Notes: a model not told the origin generated them from the sequence alone. A stretch of DNA of 64,000 bases from Thiodiazotropha sp040793985 (GCA_040793985.1 JBFNJI010000006.1:62001-126000); one strand, 5' to 3'; shown: positions 1 to 9,043, counted from the stretch's first letter. Numbers and translations: made by a program.

Positions 1-586
1 TACCCTGAGTACCCTGAATTATCGACTCCAGCAACCTGTCCATGCTATCGGACCTGTCCTTGTAGTGGGCAGCAATCTCTCTGAAGGAGGGGGCGAGCGG
101 AATCACCCGAGACTCCTTCACCGGATCAATTCGATGACAGATCGTACAACCGCTCACTGTGGAGAGGGTCAGCATCCTATCGTGCTGCGCTAGTTTCTCC
201 GCCAATACCGGATCGATCTCAAGCTCCAGTATCCAGTGAACCAACGCCGATGCATTTTCTCGAGACACGTTTACATTCGGCGGCATAAACCGCATGCCGA
301 TCTCACCGCTCCATGCCTGATCCTGATAGACCGTGCCATGCAACACCCGATCAAGCAATCGATTGAAGGCTGTACCATCCTCTTTGTAGCGCAGGGCGAT
401 CTCCTGGTAACTTGGCGCAAGGGGCAAACCTTCGCGACTGGTGTCGGGCGTCACCTTATGACATATGAAACAACCGGATGTGTTTGCCAATGCCAACATC
501 TGCTGATCCTTTGCCTCTGATGCCGGAACCAAAAAGATTGCCACCACTGCAAATATGCCGGTTAAAGACAACTTCAGCCTGACCAT
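1..586 (-). CDS. Diheme cytochrome c, 3' end beyond window
   Basis: A secreted c-type cytochrome whose C-terminus lies off the left edge; 195 codons are present. The start at 586 follows a GGGGAGA ribosome-binding site and opens a signal peptide ending near ASEA. Two tandem heme repeats are visible, SGCFICH and SGCTICH, each followed by a similar stretch (PLAPSYQEIA and PLAPSFREIA). The first repeat contains MPPN, a likely Met axial ligand. This is the architecture of a duplicated class I (c551/c552-like) cytochrome with two hemes. It probably carries electrons in the periplasm; its partner is not visible. The diheme call is firm, the specific role is unknown. Confidence 0.85.
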   Translation of the reverse strand, partial: MVRLKLSLTGIFAVVAIFLVPASEAKDQQMLALANTSGCFICHKVTPDTSREGLPLAPSYQEIALRYKEDGTAFNRLLDRVLHGTVYQDQAWSGEIGMRFMPPNVNVSRENASALVHWILELEIDPVLAEKLAQHDRMLTLSTVSGCTICHRIDPVKESRVIPLAPSFREIAAHYKDRSDSMDRLLESIIQGTQG

Positions 587-950
587 TTATCTGTCTCCCC
601 TGGTTGGAATTATGCTGAGCTTATCGGCTTGGTTAATCACCTTAATACGATAGCAACAACTGTGCCTGCAATATAATGGCCCTCCTCGATTCCCCTACCG
701 CACGACGGTGTCTGAGCGACAATAGACTGGTGCATTGAAATGGGCCCATCAACATCCTGTTAATCCTGATAATTTTGGGGCCGGTATTGTTCAAAAACGA
801 AAGAGAATGTTCCATTAGTGAACATTCATACCTGTAACAGGGTAGTTCATGTTCAACCCCAGCAAGGCTGTTGCACGACTCAAGCGAATGGCACGGAGAA
901 TGCTTTTTTATTCATTCGTAGGATGACCCGACAATAGAGAGAGTGTTGAT
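587..950. other. Intergenic region between divergent genes
   Basis: No credible gene is seen. The region separates the leftward diheme cytochrome from the rightward MotA/ExbB-type operon and holds an inverted repeat at 805-827. Confidence 0.6.
805..827. promoter_or_regulatory. Inverted repeat, candidate operator
   Basis: GAATGTTC and GAACATTC form perfect 8-bp arms around a 7-base spacer. It lies about 125 bp upstream of the proton-channel operon start and has no following T-run, so an operator is more likely than a terminator. The binding protein is unknown. Confidence 0.4.
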
Positions 951-1685
951 TTGCGACAGGCTGACGCAACCTATACCCCATTTCTTCAGTGGTTGTTGCT
1001 GTTTGGGATCGTGCTTTTTGTCAGCTGGCTGCTCTGGGACCAGGGGTTGTTGCAAGCCGCCCTGCTGTCAGATCCCACGCGCATCACCCTGATCATACTG
1101 CTACTGTTCTCTATCGCCACCGCGCACTGCGCGGTAAGGACGCTGTTGTTGTCCCAGGAGCAGACTGCCCTCGACAAGATTATCCGGTTTGTAACCGCCA
1201 ATCCGCCAGCTGTGGGCAGTAACCGCTGGTGGATAGACAATAGTCTACCCGCGAAAGAGTCCCTCGCCGGCCAGATGATTGCAGGGCTGGCCGGCAACAG
1301 CGGCAACGCTCACATCCAACCCAAGATGGAGGGTCATCTGCTGGCCCAGGTAATGGCTGAGCAGGCTAGAGGCCAACATGAGATTGGCTGGTTCATCTGC
1401 GGACTGCTGGTAAAACTCGGACTGCTTGGCACGGTTGTCGGATTCGTCCTGATGCTGGCGCCGGTAGCTGAATTGGAATCATTCGACCTATCCGATATTC
1501 AGGGACTGTTGCAGCGTATGACAACAGGCATGGGGGTAGCTCTGAATACCACCCTGATGGGACTCAGCTGCAGCATGCTGCTCGGTATGCAATATCTGAT
1601 GCTTGATCGCGCGGCGGACCGGCTGGTGGCCGAAACCGTTCAATTCAGCGAAAACCTGTTCAGAGCAGCCGGCAGGGAAGCATAG
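951..1685 (+). CDS. MotA/TolQ/ExbB-type proton channel protein
   Basis: An inner-membrane protein of 244 residues starting at TTG after a GAGAGAG ribosome-binding site. Hydrophobic segments lie near residues 10-30 and 42-65, followed by a cytoplasmic stretch and two further helices near 140-165 and 185-215. The last two carry the family hallmarks GLLGTVVGF and MTTGMGVALNTTLMGL, which in ExbB/TolQ/MotA line the proton path. Family members use proton motive force to move a periplasmic partner. The next gene encodes a single-TM partner of ExbD/MotB shape, supporting a two-component energised complex. It is not a flagellar or Tol gene by context; the substrate is unknown. Confidence 0.75.
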   Translation: MRQADATYTPFLQWLLLFGIVLFVSWLLWDQGLLQAALLSDPTRITLIILLLFSIATAHCAVRTLLLSQEQTALDKIIRFVTANPPAVGSNRWWIDNSLPAKESLAGQMIAGLAGNSGNAHIQPKMEGHLLAQVMAEQARGQHEIGWFICGLLVKLGLLGTVVGFVLMLAPVAELESFDLSDIQGLLQRMTTGMGVALNTTLMGLSCSMLLGMQYLMLDRAADRLVAETVQFSENLFRAAGREA

Positions 1686-1689
1686 ACCC

Positions 1690-2298
1690 ATGGCGATGTT
1701 ACGCAGTGGCCGTCACTTCGATACCGATCCATTCACCGACCTGTTGTTCAATGCGCTGCTCGCATTTACCTTTCTCTTTCTTGTCGCCTTGATGTTTCTG
1801 AATCCGCCGGCGAAGAGCGGCACCATCAATCCCAAGGCGGACTTTCTGATCTCTGTGACCTGGGCCGACAACAGCCCCGATGACATCGATACCTGGGTGG
1901 AGGGACCGAGTGGCGAATTGGTCTGGTTTAAGAATCCCCAGGCCAGCCTGATGCATCTCGACAGAGATGACCGTGGCATGGCTAATGACACCCTGCTCAT
2001 CGATGGTCAAACCATAACCAATCCGCTGAACCAGGAGATTGTTACCATACGTGGCCGCCCTCCTGGCGAATACGTGGTCAACGTTCACTATTACAACAGC
2101 AAGACCCTGCAACCAGTGGCGGTAACTGTCTATCTTGCTGAGGTCAATCCCGCATTGCAGGTGCTTCACTATGCAACCCTCAACCTTGAGCGTCTTGGCG
2201 AAGAAAGGACTGCTATACGCTTCACCATCGGCACCGATGGCAAGGTCAGCAACATCAATACCCTTGAAAAGTCGATCGTTCAGGTAGGAAAGCTATGA
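1690..2298 (+). CDS. ExbD/MotB-like single-TM protein
   Basis: A 202-residue protein beginning four bases after the channel gene, at an ATG preceded by GGGAAG. After a short charged N-terminus (RSGRHFDTDPFTDLL) one TM helix spans about residues 15-37, containing ALLAFTFLFLVALMF. The Asp-rich segment just before and inside the helix resembles the proton-accepting anchor of ExbD/TolR/MotB. The remaining residues form a periplasmic domain with DIDTWVEGPSGELVWF, unlike the standard ExbD or OmpA peptidoglycan-binding domains. It probably pairs with the upstream channel. Partnership is inferred from topology and adjacency; the periplasmic domain is not recognised. Confidence 0.6.
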   Translation: MAMLRSGRHFDTDPFTDLLFNALLAFTFLFLVALMFLNPPAKSGTINPKADFLISVTWADNSPDDIDTWVEGPSGELVWFKNPQASLMHLDRDDRGMANDTLLIDGQTITNPLNQEIVTIRGRPPGEYVVNVHYYNSKTLQPVAVTVYLAEVNPALQVLHYATLNLERLGEERTAIRFTIGTDGKVSNINTLEKSIVQVGKL

Positions 2299-2810
2299 TC
2301 GAATCCTTGCTTCTGCTGCTCTTTGCCTATGTCGCCCTGGCTGCACTGGTGGCCGCGGCATTGATTGCAAGCCGTTTTCACATCCTGATAAAGGCGACAA
2401 TCGTTGTCTTCACCACAGCCCTCTACTTCGTCACCTATCAAGGATGGCAGACAATCCAAGGCTGGCCTGCACGGGTTGAAGTGCCGCAGCGGTTTCTGCT
2501 CCATGCATCCGTGGTCGATGAGCCCGACAAGAGCAGCGGCTCTCCCGGTTCGATCACCTTATGGGCCACCGACCTCGACAGCGGAGGACCGGCAGAGAAT
2601 CCACGAGCCTACCGCCTCGAATACAGTAAGGAGCTTCACACTGCACTGAATGATGCGCTACGCAATATGCGAAACGGCATAGTCCAGCTTGGCCGTAAGC
2701 GCGCGCTTGCCAGGCGGCCGGAACAGCCACTCGACTTTACCCGTTTCGGAGAAAAGCGGGAGAGGATCGAGATCTACTCACTTCCCGATCCTGCACTCCC
2801 GGAAAAATGA
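2295..2810 (+). CDS. Uncharacterised membrane protein of proton-channel operon
   Basis: A 171-residue protein whose start overlaps the previous stop (ATGA), indicating translational coupling. Two hydrophobic helices lie at about residues 3-25 and 31-48. A soluble region of about 120 residues follows, rich in Arg and Lys near the end (GRKRALARRPEQ). No family was recognised. Position inside a coupled operon suggests a structural or regulatory role in the same envelope complex. Confidence 0.6.
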   Translation: MIESLLLLLFAYVALAALVAAALIASRFHILIKATIVVFTTALYFVTYQGWQTIQGWPARVEVPQRFLLHASVVDEPDKSSGSPGSITLWATDLDSGGPAENPRAYRLEYSKELHTALNDALRNMRNGIVQLGRKRALARRPEQPLDFTRFGEKRERIEIYSLPDPALPEK

Positions 2811-3508
2811 GTATCACCCGTTCCACTCTCCCTTTTCTTCTGTTGCTTGCATCCTGCTCGAACCCTTCAATCGACCGATTCAGCTATTTTCCTCTTGCTC
2901 AGGGAATGCAATGGGACTATCTAGTGACCAGTCATGTGGGTGATTCCATTAAATACTCCGATTTTTCGATTCACACTGGAGAGAAGGAGTTGATAGCGGG
3001 TATCCCCTACTCGGTACGTATTACCAGTGACGGCACCCGATACTACATCGCGAAAAACAGCAAGGGTATCTACCGCCATGCAAAACGCACCTTGATCGAA
3101 AGCAGACCGAGTATCGACGACTCGCCCCACTGGGTTCTAATGTATCCGTTAAAGAAGGGTAGCCAATGGAGCAACCCAACCTACCCTTTCGTACTGCGTC
3201 GCGTCTATCCCTACGAAGAAAGACTGACCCGTGGAATGATGCTTAAAATGAGCTACCAGATTGCCGCCGAGGATGAGACTGTGGTCGTTCCCGCCGGTCG
3301 TTTCGAGAACTGCATCCGGGTCGAGGGTGAAGCCAATCTCACCCTCTATGCCGATGCGAATACCGGTTACGAGGAGATATTGATTAACACGATCGAATGG
3401 TATGCCCCCGGTGTGGGCCTTGTGAAGCTGCTACGGGAAGAACCCCTGGCGAACGATATCTTCGCAGGAGGCCATCTTACCTATGAATTGCTAGCCCTGC
3501 AGCGCTGA
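2807..3508 (+). CDS. Putative lipoprotein, last gene of proton-channel operon
   Basis: A 233-residue exported protein that overlaps the preceding stop by four bases. The N-terminus ends in a lipobox-like LLLASCS, making Cys17 the probable lipidation site. The body is beta-rich (GMQWDYLVTSHVG; VVVPAGRFENCIRVEGEA), reminiscent of soluble lipoprotein folds where a hydrophobic cavity is formed, but no family is assigned. The AGRFENCIRVE segment resembles that in several bacterial hypothetical lipoproteins near envelope machines. It probably completes the envelope complex encoded by the operon. Confidence 0.65.
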   Translation: MSITRSTLPFLLLLASCSNPSIDRFSYFPLAQGMQWDYLVTSHVGDSIKYSDFSIHTGEKELIAGIPYSVRITSDGTRYYIAKNSKGIYRHAKRTLIESRPSIDDSPHWVLMYPLKKGSQWSNPTYPFVLRRVYPYEERLTRGMMLKMSYQIAAEDETVVVPAGRFENCIRVEGEANLTLYADANTGYEEILINTIEWYAPGVGLVKLLREEPLANDIFAGGHLTYELLALQR

Positions 3509-3625
3509 CTCATTTCGTAGAGTACAGAGTCGGCCACATTTCCATCCTCATCTCATAAGCTGAAAACAGATGGATAGCATGATCATTTAACGAAAATAAT
3601 CTCATTTAAATAAAACCAGTCAGGA

Positions 3626-4406
3626 TTACGTGTTATCACAATATAAGGATCCTCGATTAGAACCGTTGCCAAGGATCGGTGCAATCAGGGTCAGTCCATT
3701 CTCTTCGGGATTGAGCAAGATACCTAGGGAAAGGTCAGTATAGTCATAGCGAAACTTGTTTGTTGAAAATAGCGGCGTTGTGTAGGCATTGTCCTTGTTG
3801 CCATTCATATGTTTGGCTTTGAGATTGAGTTTTCCATATCAACCCGATGCAAAATAGCCATATTCGGTGGCGTCAACCAGGCTGTGGTAGTTGCCGATAG
3901 AGGTTTGGTGCCTGAGGGTGCAGTCATGAGCTTCTCGTTTCCACTCCACCCCCGCATTGAGATCATCACTGGAAACTCAAGCAGTGCACCCGCACCTTCG
4001 ATGCTTATGCGTTTCCCCCCGGCTCATTGTCTCTCTTTCCCAGATAGTCGCGAAACCCTATGCCTGCCTTGAATATCCCTCTGGCAGCCGCCCACCTCGC
4101 ACCATAGCGACACTCAAGATCGTGGGCGCTAAAATCCTTCCATTCAGCCTCTCGCACATCAGATAATCCGACAATGCTGTTGAACGAGTCGATTCTGGTC
4201 TCCCCGGTCGGATATCCGGGATCGCACATGAAAAGCCCGGCAGGGGTGATAAGAGAGAGGTACAGCCCCAATGTGTTGAGTTGATAATCGATATCCTGGC
4301 GTGTTTTCGCGAAGGCACCGATTGTAGAATCCTCTTTGGCCAGTAGGTTGGTTGCGGCAAGGAGCGAGAGTATTGCTAGTGATAGGGCACGCATATTTTC
4401 AGTCAC
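3626..4406 (-). pseudogene. Broken beta-barrel-like exported protein gene
   Basis: One decayed gene is spread over three frames. The 5' part (4406 to about 4015) encodes a signal peptide (LSLAILSLLAATNLLA) and some 115 further residues. A shift at the C6 tract 4015-4020 moves the frame into RISIEGAGALLEF. A second shift near 3960 leads into SSDDLNAGVEWKREAHDC. An in-frame TGA at 3839-3841 interrupts this before YGKLNLKAKHMNGNKD and the C-terminus, which ends at 3626. Alternating aromatic and polar strands suggest an outer-membrane barrel or similar exported protein. Two frameshifts plus a stop make sequencing error unlikely. The intact family was not recognised. Confidence 0.7.
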
Positions 4407-4611
4407 AACAGGAAGTGAACATCCGAGTTGAGAAGGGCCATTAATGACGCTGTTGAGCAGGCCGGAAAATCATCGTCAACACGAATATGTAATCTAAGCG
4501 CGCATCTTGCCAGAAACTCTAACCCATTTTGTCCTGAAATACGCAATTCTCCCAGGTCTGAAACCTGGCTTTTAGCAGTAAATTGGTGAGTGATCGAGAT
4601 AGCGTTTCAGC

Positions 4612-5184
4612 TTATTCCAGATCGATGGGCAGTGGATCTCCCGGAACCAGTTCCAAACCCGCCTCCTGCCAGCCGTCGCTGCCTTCGGCGTACCAGTAGA
4701 GATTGCGATAGCCCAAGGCATCCGCACGCTTTACCGCATTCCACGACATCCAGCAGTCGACCACGCAATAGAAGACCAGTGGCCGATCCCGGTACCCCTG
4801 GGTCAGACGGGTAAGATTCTCCTTGAGATAGGCAAGGATGCGCGGTTCGAGGCGACCGTAGCCCACATTTGGCAACCAAGTGCTTCCCGGGATGTGCCAC
4901 CTCTGCTTGTTCGGTAGCCAGGAGATGCCGAACGCCTCCGTCTCGGGACGCAGGGTGATAGCCTGTACATCCACCAGCAGTGGATCGCCAAGGCGCATCA
5001 GTTCGACGAGTTGATCCGTATCCAGACGTTTTCCAGCAGGTGGATCGTCAGGGAGCGGAGCGCGATAGCGTGCGATTCGGTAACCATCCGTGGAGAAGAG
5101 CGGACTATCCGAGGCAATCGCAAATACCGGATACAACAGCAGCAGAGTAGAGAGGAGTGTCAGGTTCCATCTGTATACACTCAT
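4612..5184 (-). CDS. PQQ-dependent catabolism-associated CxxxCW protein
   Basis: A periplasmic rhodanese-like protein of 190 residues with a signal peptide ending near AIAS. The signature YCVVDCWMSWNAVKRA matches the family named for its Cys-rich CW motif that accompanies quinoprotein dehydrogenases; the rhodanese-type frame is LLVDVQAI ... HIPGSTWLP. The family's chemistry is unproven, though a thiol or sulfur relay is commonly suggested. It is the last gene of the alcohol oxidation cassette, seven bases after the zinc hydrolase gene. Confidence 0.88.
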   Translation of the reverse strand: MSVYRWNLTLLSTLLLLYPVFAIASDSPLFSTDGYRIARYRAPLPDDPPAGKRLDTDQLVELMRLGDPLLVDVQAITLRPETEAFGISWLPNKQRWHIPGSTWLPNVGYGRLEPRILAYLKENLTRLTQGYRDRPLVFYCVVDCWMSWNAVKRADALGYRNLYWYAEGSDGWQEAGLELVPGDPLPIDLE

Positions 5185-5190
5185 CTCCGT

Positions 5191-6138
5191 TCACTCCTGA
5201 ACGACCCTACCCCGGCTCAATACCTTGGCCTCTATCGCCGGATAGAGATGGGAGACAGAACGCTGATACTCCTGGTGAAACACCGCCAATCCGGAGATTG
5301 CAGTGGGAGCCTGCGGTTGCAATACCTCTGCCATACTCATTCCCTGCTCTGCTGCCTCGGTCAGGTGGGATATCAGCCATTGCAGATAGTCACGGGTCTG
5401 CTCGATCGCCTCGGTGCCCTCGATCACGTCACCGTGTCCCGGCACCAGCAGCTTGAATTCGAGTTTGGAGATCTCCTCCAATGCCTCCAGCCATTGGCTT
5501 GGTTCGGCATGGGGTGTGGTGGGGGTACGTCCATGGAAGACCATATCCGCTGCAAACAGCACACCCGTGGTGTGGTCGAGAATCATCAGGTCGGCGTGGG
5601 AATGGCCCTTCATCTCGATCAACTGAAGACGGTGGCCGCCAATCTCAATACTCCCCGGTTGTACGGTTTCGCTGGGCAAAACCACCCGGGTACTGGCCAT
5701 CCAGGCACCCACCAAACGATACATCGAATCGTTGAATGACTCACCCTGCTCCCGAATACCCTCTATAGTCCCCGCCAGGGCCGCAATTGGAAACTCCTCG
5801 AAGGCCTGATTGCCGAGGAAATGGTCCGGATGATGATGGGTGTTATAGAGCTTCAGAATTGGCCGCTCGGTAATCCTTCCGATTGCAGCACGCAACTGCT
5901 TTCCATAGAGCCATGAGGGTCCGCTATCGATGACGACTACACCCTCCTCGGTAACAATGAAACCGGTGTTTACGATATTGCCCCCGTTGAGAAAGCTGAA
6001 ATGTTCATTCACCCCAAGCAGTACATAGGTATCAGGCGCGATTTGCAGCGGCTTCAATCCATAGTCCTTCGCACCCCATGCTGAAGTCACAATGAACAGC
6101 CAGAAAAGGATGAAGGTGAATCGCTGTGTTAGCTTCAT
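5191..6138 (-). CDS. Quinoprotein relay system zinc metallohydrolase
   Basis: A 315-residue exported metallo-beta-lactamase-fold hydrolase with signal peptide MKLTQRFTFILFWLFIVTSAWG. Zinc ligands are visible in NTHHHPDHFLGN (residues 99-110), GHSHAD and PGHGDVIEG. This subfamily occurs with SoxYZ-like carriers and PQQ dehydrogenases. By analogy with Sox sulfur chemistry it may release a group bound to the carrier, but the reaction is not known. Its start overlaps the carrier gene's stop by four bases. Confidence 0.88.
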   Translation of the reverse strand: MKLTQRFTFILFWLFIVTSAWGAKDYGLKPLQIAPDTYVLLGVNEHFSFLNGGNIVNTGFIVTEEGVVVIDSGPSWLYGKQLRAAIGRITERPILKLYNTHHHPDHFLGNQAFEEFPIAALAGTIEGIREQGESFNDSMYRLVGAWMASTRVVLPSETVQPGSIEIGGHRLQLIEMKGHSHADLMILDHTTGVLFAADMVFHGRTPTTPHAEPSQWLEALEEISKLEFKLLVPGHGDVIEGTEAIEQTRDYLQWLISHLTEAAEQGMSMAEVLQPQAPTAISGLAVFHQEYQRSVSHLYPAIEAKVLSRGRVVQE

Positions 6139-6929
6139 AACTCCGCCTCAAGCAATCCGCTGATGAGTCTCGCTTCAATTGGGTTGCCATTGTTGTCTCC
6201 ACCCACGACAGTCACGGAGTCACGTTGCGGTAGATCGAGGGTGATGATGGGATTTTCGGCGACCGGCTCAAAGAGGGAAAGACGGGAGAGCTGTTCCCCC
6301 GAGGCATCGAGAAATACCAACTGATCGATATGGAACGCAGGAATTCCCGGCACCAATCCGGTATCCATGGGATGCATGATACGCATCCTCAGTCTGGTGG
6401 ATCCTTTACTGGACCAGAGCCTGCCGGTCACCTCCCCAATGCGGTCTGCCCAGTCGCTGTCACCACTGCCCAGGCTTGGAACCGTGCAACCTCCGCCGGC
6501 CGCATCGACAATACGTCCTCCAACATGCCATTTGCCATCTGCTGTCAACGCAGCCGCGCGTATCGGAGTGGCCTGCTGTACCTTGAGACGGAACCCGACA
6601 AGTGGCTTTGCCTTGAGTGGTTCCATTTCGAGTACTTTATGGATGGGATTTAGCTCCGCAAACACCAACAGCCTGCTGACCTCGCCCAGCGCCGATGCAT
6701 CCACCAGAACAGGGACATTCATCGAATCCTCAGCATCCACCGGGGCCAGCACCTGGACCCTGTCGTCGAATACCACCGGTGCACCTTGCAACAGGGTGCG
6801 CCGCATATCCTGCCACATCGGCGACTTCAATGGATCCGTTTGGCCTTGCTCGGCATAGCTCGACTGCACAGGGAGGCAGAGAACCAACAGCGGCAATAGC
6901 TGGATCGATCGTATCAGTCGCGTGTTCAC
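6135..6929 (-). CDS. Quinoprotein dehydrogenase-associated SoxYZ-like carrier
   Basis: A 264-residue periplasmic protein combining a SoxY-like N-terminal domain and a SoxZ-like C-terminal domain in one chain. The SoxY-type swinging arm appears as AAGGGCTVPS with Cys148; here it lies between the domains instead of at a free C-terminus as in true SoxY. The SoxZ-like half begins near STRLRMRIMHPMDTG. The start is GTG, overlapping the previous stop (GTGA). In Sox the Cys carries sulfur intermediates; in quinoprotein cassettes the cargo is unproven. Confidence 0.88.
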   Translation of the reverse strand: MNTRLIRSIQLLPLLVLCLPVQSSYAEQGQTDPLKSPMWQDMRRTLLQGAPVVFDDRVQVLAPVDAEDSMNVPVLVDASALGEVSRLLVFAELNPIHKVLEMEPLKAKPLVGFRLKVQQATPIRAAALTADGKWHVGGRIVDAAGGGCTVPSLGSGDSDWADRIGEVTGRLWSSKGSTRLRMRIMHPMDTGLVPGIPAFHIDQLVFLDASGEQLSRLSLFEPVAENPIITLDLPQRDSVTVVGGDNNGNPIEARLISGLLEAEL

Positions 6930-7522
6930 GTGGACTCACCCTTCTCGATCAGGATTCGCCGCAACCAGTGTTTGTCGGAGGGTTCATACAAGGCCCCGGG
7001 ATCGATAGGACGAAGATCCCCATCATCAGGCGGCGCCTGAAGCACATTCAGGTCTGTCTCTCTGAGTTCGCCGACAAAGCCGTTATCGGTATGCTTGAAT
7101 TGAAAATAGAGACCGTTCCATGCATTGATGCCATACTCCTGGGGCGTCTTGTGCAGAAACAGCATGTCGTATTCGAGATCGGTCAGGTCACCATCCTTAA
7201 TCTGGCGATTTATCTCGTAGGGGTAAGGTAGATGGCAGATTAACTGCACCGGGTGGGAAAGACATTTGAATGGCCGCATGGAAAGAAAATGATTTTCAAA
7301 TTTTGCCTCGTCCCATTCAATACGATAGCTCTGTGCATCACCACCCTTCAGCAAGTGAAGTTTGCCCAGCTCGATCAACTCCTGTTGCCGGTCTTGCCCG
7401 AGTATGCGATAGAGACCATCGCCAGCTTCAGCCATACCCTGCGAAACAAAAGATACAAGGAGGATCGAGGCAAACCGACAGCGATAACCCCTGACCTTAA
7501 TCGCGCTTGCTGATCCGCCCAT
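6926..7522 (-). CDS. Uncharacterised exported protein of quinoprotein cassette
   Basis: A 198-residue protein with an N-terminal hydrophobic stretch (FASILLVSFVSQGMAEA) that probably directs export. The 5' end overlaps the XoxJ-like gene by 26 bases and an AAGGG ribosome-binding site precedes the start. The mature part contains CLSHPVQLICHLPYPYE and EYGINAWNGLYFQ; no domain was recognised. Tight overlaps on both sides tie it to the alcohol oxidation cassette. Confidence 0.6.
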   Translation of the reverse strand: MGGSASAIKVRGYRCRFASILLVSFVSQGMAEAGDGLYRILGQDRQQELIELGKLHLLKGGDAQSYRIEWDEAKFENHFLSMRPFKCLSHPVQLICHLPYPYEINRQIKDGDLTDLEYDMLFLHKTPQEYGINAWNGLYFQFKHTDNGFVGELRETDLNVLQAPPDDGDLRPIDPGALYEPSDKHWLRRILIEKGEST

Positions 7523-8411
7523 TCGATTCGACCCTTACCAACTTGGTTTGACTCGGTAGCTGATAGCTGGAGCGATAGTTCGAGAATATCTTGCTTAGTG
7601 AGCTTTGCTTGCGCAGCTGGGCCATTGCCGTTTCCACCGCCTCTGCCAGTGCGGTGTTGCCTTTTTTAACCGCAGCGCCGAGATCCCAACCTGAGGTGCG
7701 CAAACCGGGCATCTGTATCGGCCCCACCGCATAATTATCTGCATGATCACCCAGGGCGAACTCGATCTCGCTGCGCGGTCCGGCGACAGCAGCGATCTCA
7801 CCCTGTTTCAGGGCTGTAACCGCCTTGCCGATATTAGAAAAGTGAACCACCTGATTGCGTATCTTGCCGTCGTAGGCAGAGAGGAGATAGAAATCGGTCA
7901 GGGTATCCAACTCGACACCCACCTTCTCACGACTGAAATAATCCTGGGGATCGAGACCGGCTCCGACCCCCTTCCCCACTGCAACAACAATCTGTTCCCG
8001 GTAATAGGGCGCCACGAAGGTTACACGGTCATTCTCTTCGGCAAAGGCACCATCATAGGGAACATGCAACATGAGATCAGCAACACCACCGCCCAGATAG
8101 TGGCCTTTCCAGACATTGTTGCGCAGGTCGTCCTCCATCGACTCATCGGCGCCCACCGTCCTGATCGCTGCCGATACGCCAAGCCTTTGCGCAAGCGCAC
8201 GGGCGATGTCGGCATCGATGCCGATGATCCTGCCTTTCCGGTCACGAAATGAGAATGGCGGAAAATCCTTATAGACAGCAACCTCGAGTACACCGCGCTC
8301 ACGTATGCGTTCCAATGCGCTTGTTTCTTCTTCATCTGCGCCTGCGGTACTCAGTACAGCAAGAGAGGCAATTGCAACCGCAAAGATGAAAAGCTCTTTA
8401 ATCCTAAACAT
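7497..8411 (-). CDS. XoxJ/MxaJ-like periplasmic binding protein
   Basis: A 304-residue periplasmic solute-binding-fold protein (bacterial extracellular family 3) with a signal peptide ending around TAGA. The conserved opening RERGVLEVAVYKDFPPFSFRD and GIDADIARALAQRLGV are typical of the family that includes XoxJ/MxaJ. Such proteins sit beside PQQ methanol/ethanol dehydrogenases and are thought to help assemble or activate them. A GAGAGAGAT ribosome-binding site precedes the ATG. Transport is unlikely because no permease is adjacent. Confidence 0.8.
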   Translation of the reverse strand: MFRIKELFIFAVAIASLAVLSTAGADEEETSALERIRERGVLEVAVYKDFPPFSFRDRKGRIIGIDADIARALAQRLGVSAAIRTVGADESMEDDLRNNVWKGHYLGGGVADLMLHVPYDGAFAEENDRVTFVAPYYREQIVVAVGKGVGAGLDPQDYFSREKVGVELDTLTDFYLLSAYDGKIRNQVVHFSNIGKAVTALKQGEIAAVAGPRSEIEFALGDHADNYAVGPIQMPGLRTSGWDLGAAVKKGNTALAEAVETAMAQLRKQSSLSKIFSNYRSSYQLPSQTKLVRVESNGRISKRD

Positions 8412-8438
8412 ATCTCTCTCTCATGCTAGGGTTAATGG

Positions 8439-8867
8439 CTACTCTTCCACCGGCAGGGTTACCAGCCATGCCCTGATCGACCAGAGCGCCTCTTGTGAAA
8501 GAATGCCTTCAAACTTCGGCATGTAAGTGATTCCGTTGCGAATAGCACCGTTTCGAACACGATACATATACCACTCATCTCCCTCGTCTTCCGGTGGCAG
8601 CAGGCGCAGATCGGGGGCGATGCCGCCTGAGACCGCACCCAGACCATGGCAACGGGCACAGTTCTGATTATAGGCTGAGGAGCCGGTCTTAATGGCATCT
8701 GAGTTGTCTCTGTACGGATTGACCTCGAGCCACTCCTCACCCAGCTGCGGCAGGTTCTTCGTGTCAACGGCCTGAGGTGCCACATCACCGTGACCTACAG
8801 CCTTTCCAGCAATAATAGTCGAAAGCAGAATACCTAGCCCGACTTTAATTGATGTTGAGATATACAT
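8439..8867 (-). CDS. PedF-like cytochrome c, electron acceptor of alcohol dehydrogenase
   Basis: A 142-residue periplasmic monoheme cytochrome c. The chosen ATG at 8867 has GGAG nine bases upstream and opens a signal peptide (VGLGILLSTIIAG). The heme site is NCARCHGLG and the likely Met ligand is in ITYMPKFEG. The mature N-terminus, GHGDVAPQAVDT, is characteristic of the PedF/c550 cytochromes that accept electrons from PQQ alcohol dehydrogenases. It lies directly downstream of the dehydrogenase gene. Confidence 0.85.
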   Translation of the reverse strand: MYISTSIKVGLGILLSTIIAGKAVGHGDVAPQAVDTKNLPQLGEEWLEVNPYRDNSDAIKTGSSAYNQNCARCHGLGAVSGGIAPDLRLLPPEDEGDEWYMYRVRNGAIRNGITYMPKFEGILSQEALWSIRAWLVTLPVEE

Positions 8868-9043
8868 GTGGAGATACTCCAGGTAATCAATCAGGAAAGC
8901 GCGGTTGGCCGTCATGGCTGGCAATCAACCGCCAATTTCAATATTCGCAATTTATCTATCTGTGCCGACTTCGATTCTCGGTCTGACTGGCTTGTCCGAC
9001 ATGAGACGGGGTCGATATCAATACCGACCCCGTCCATACCCGG

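Noticed and set aside
4552..4567. CCAGGT/ACCTGG hairpin downstream of the quinoprotein cassette
   Set aside because: Short stem, and the T-rich side is on the wrong strand for that operon.
5011..5739. Long rightward open frame opposite the CxxxCW and zinc-hydrolase genes
   Set aside because: Entirely antisense to two well-supported genes, with no domain resemblance.
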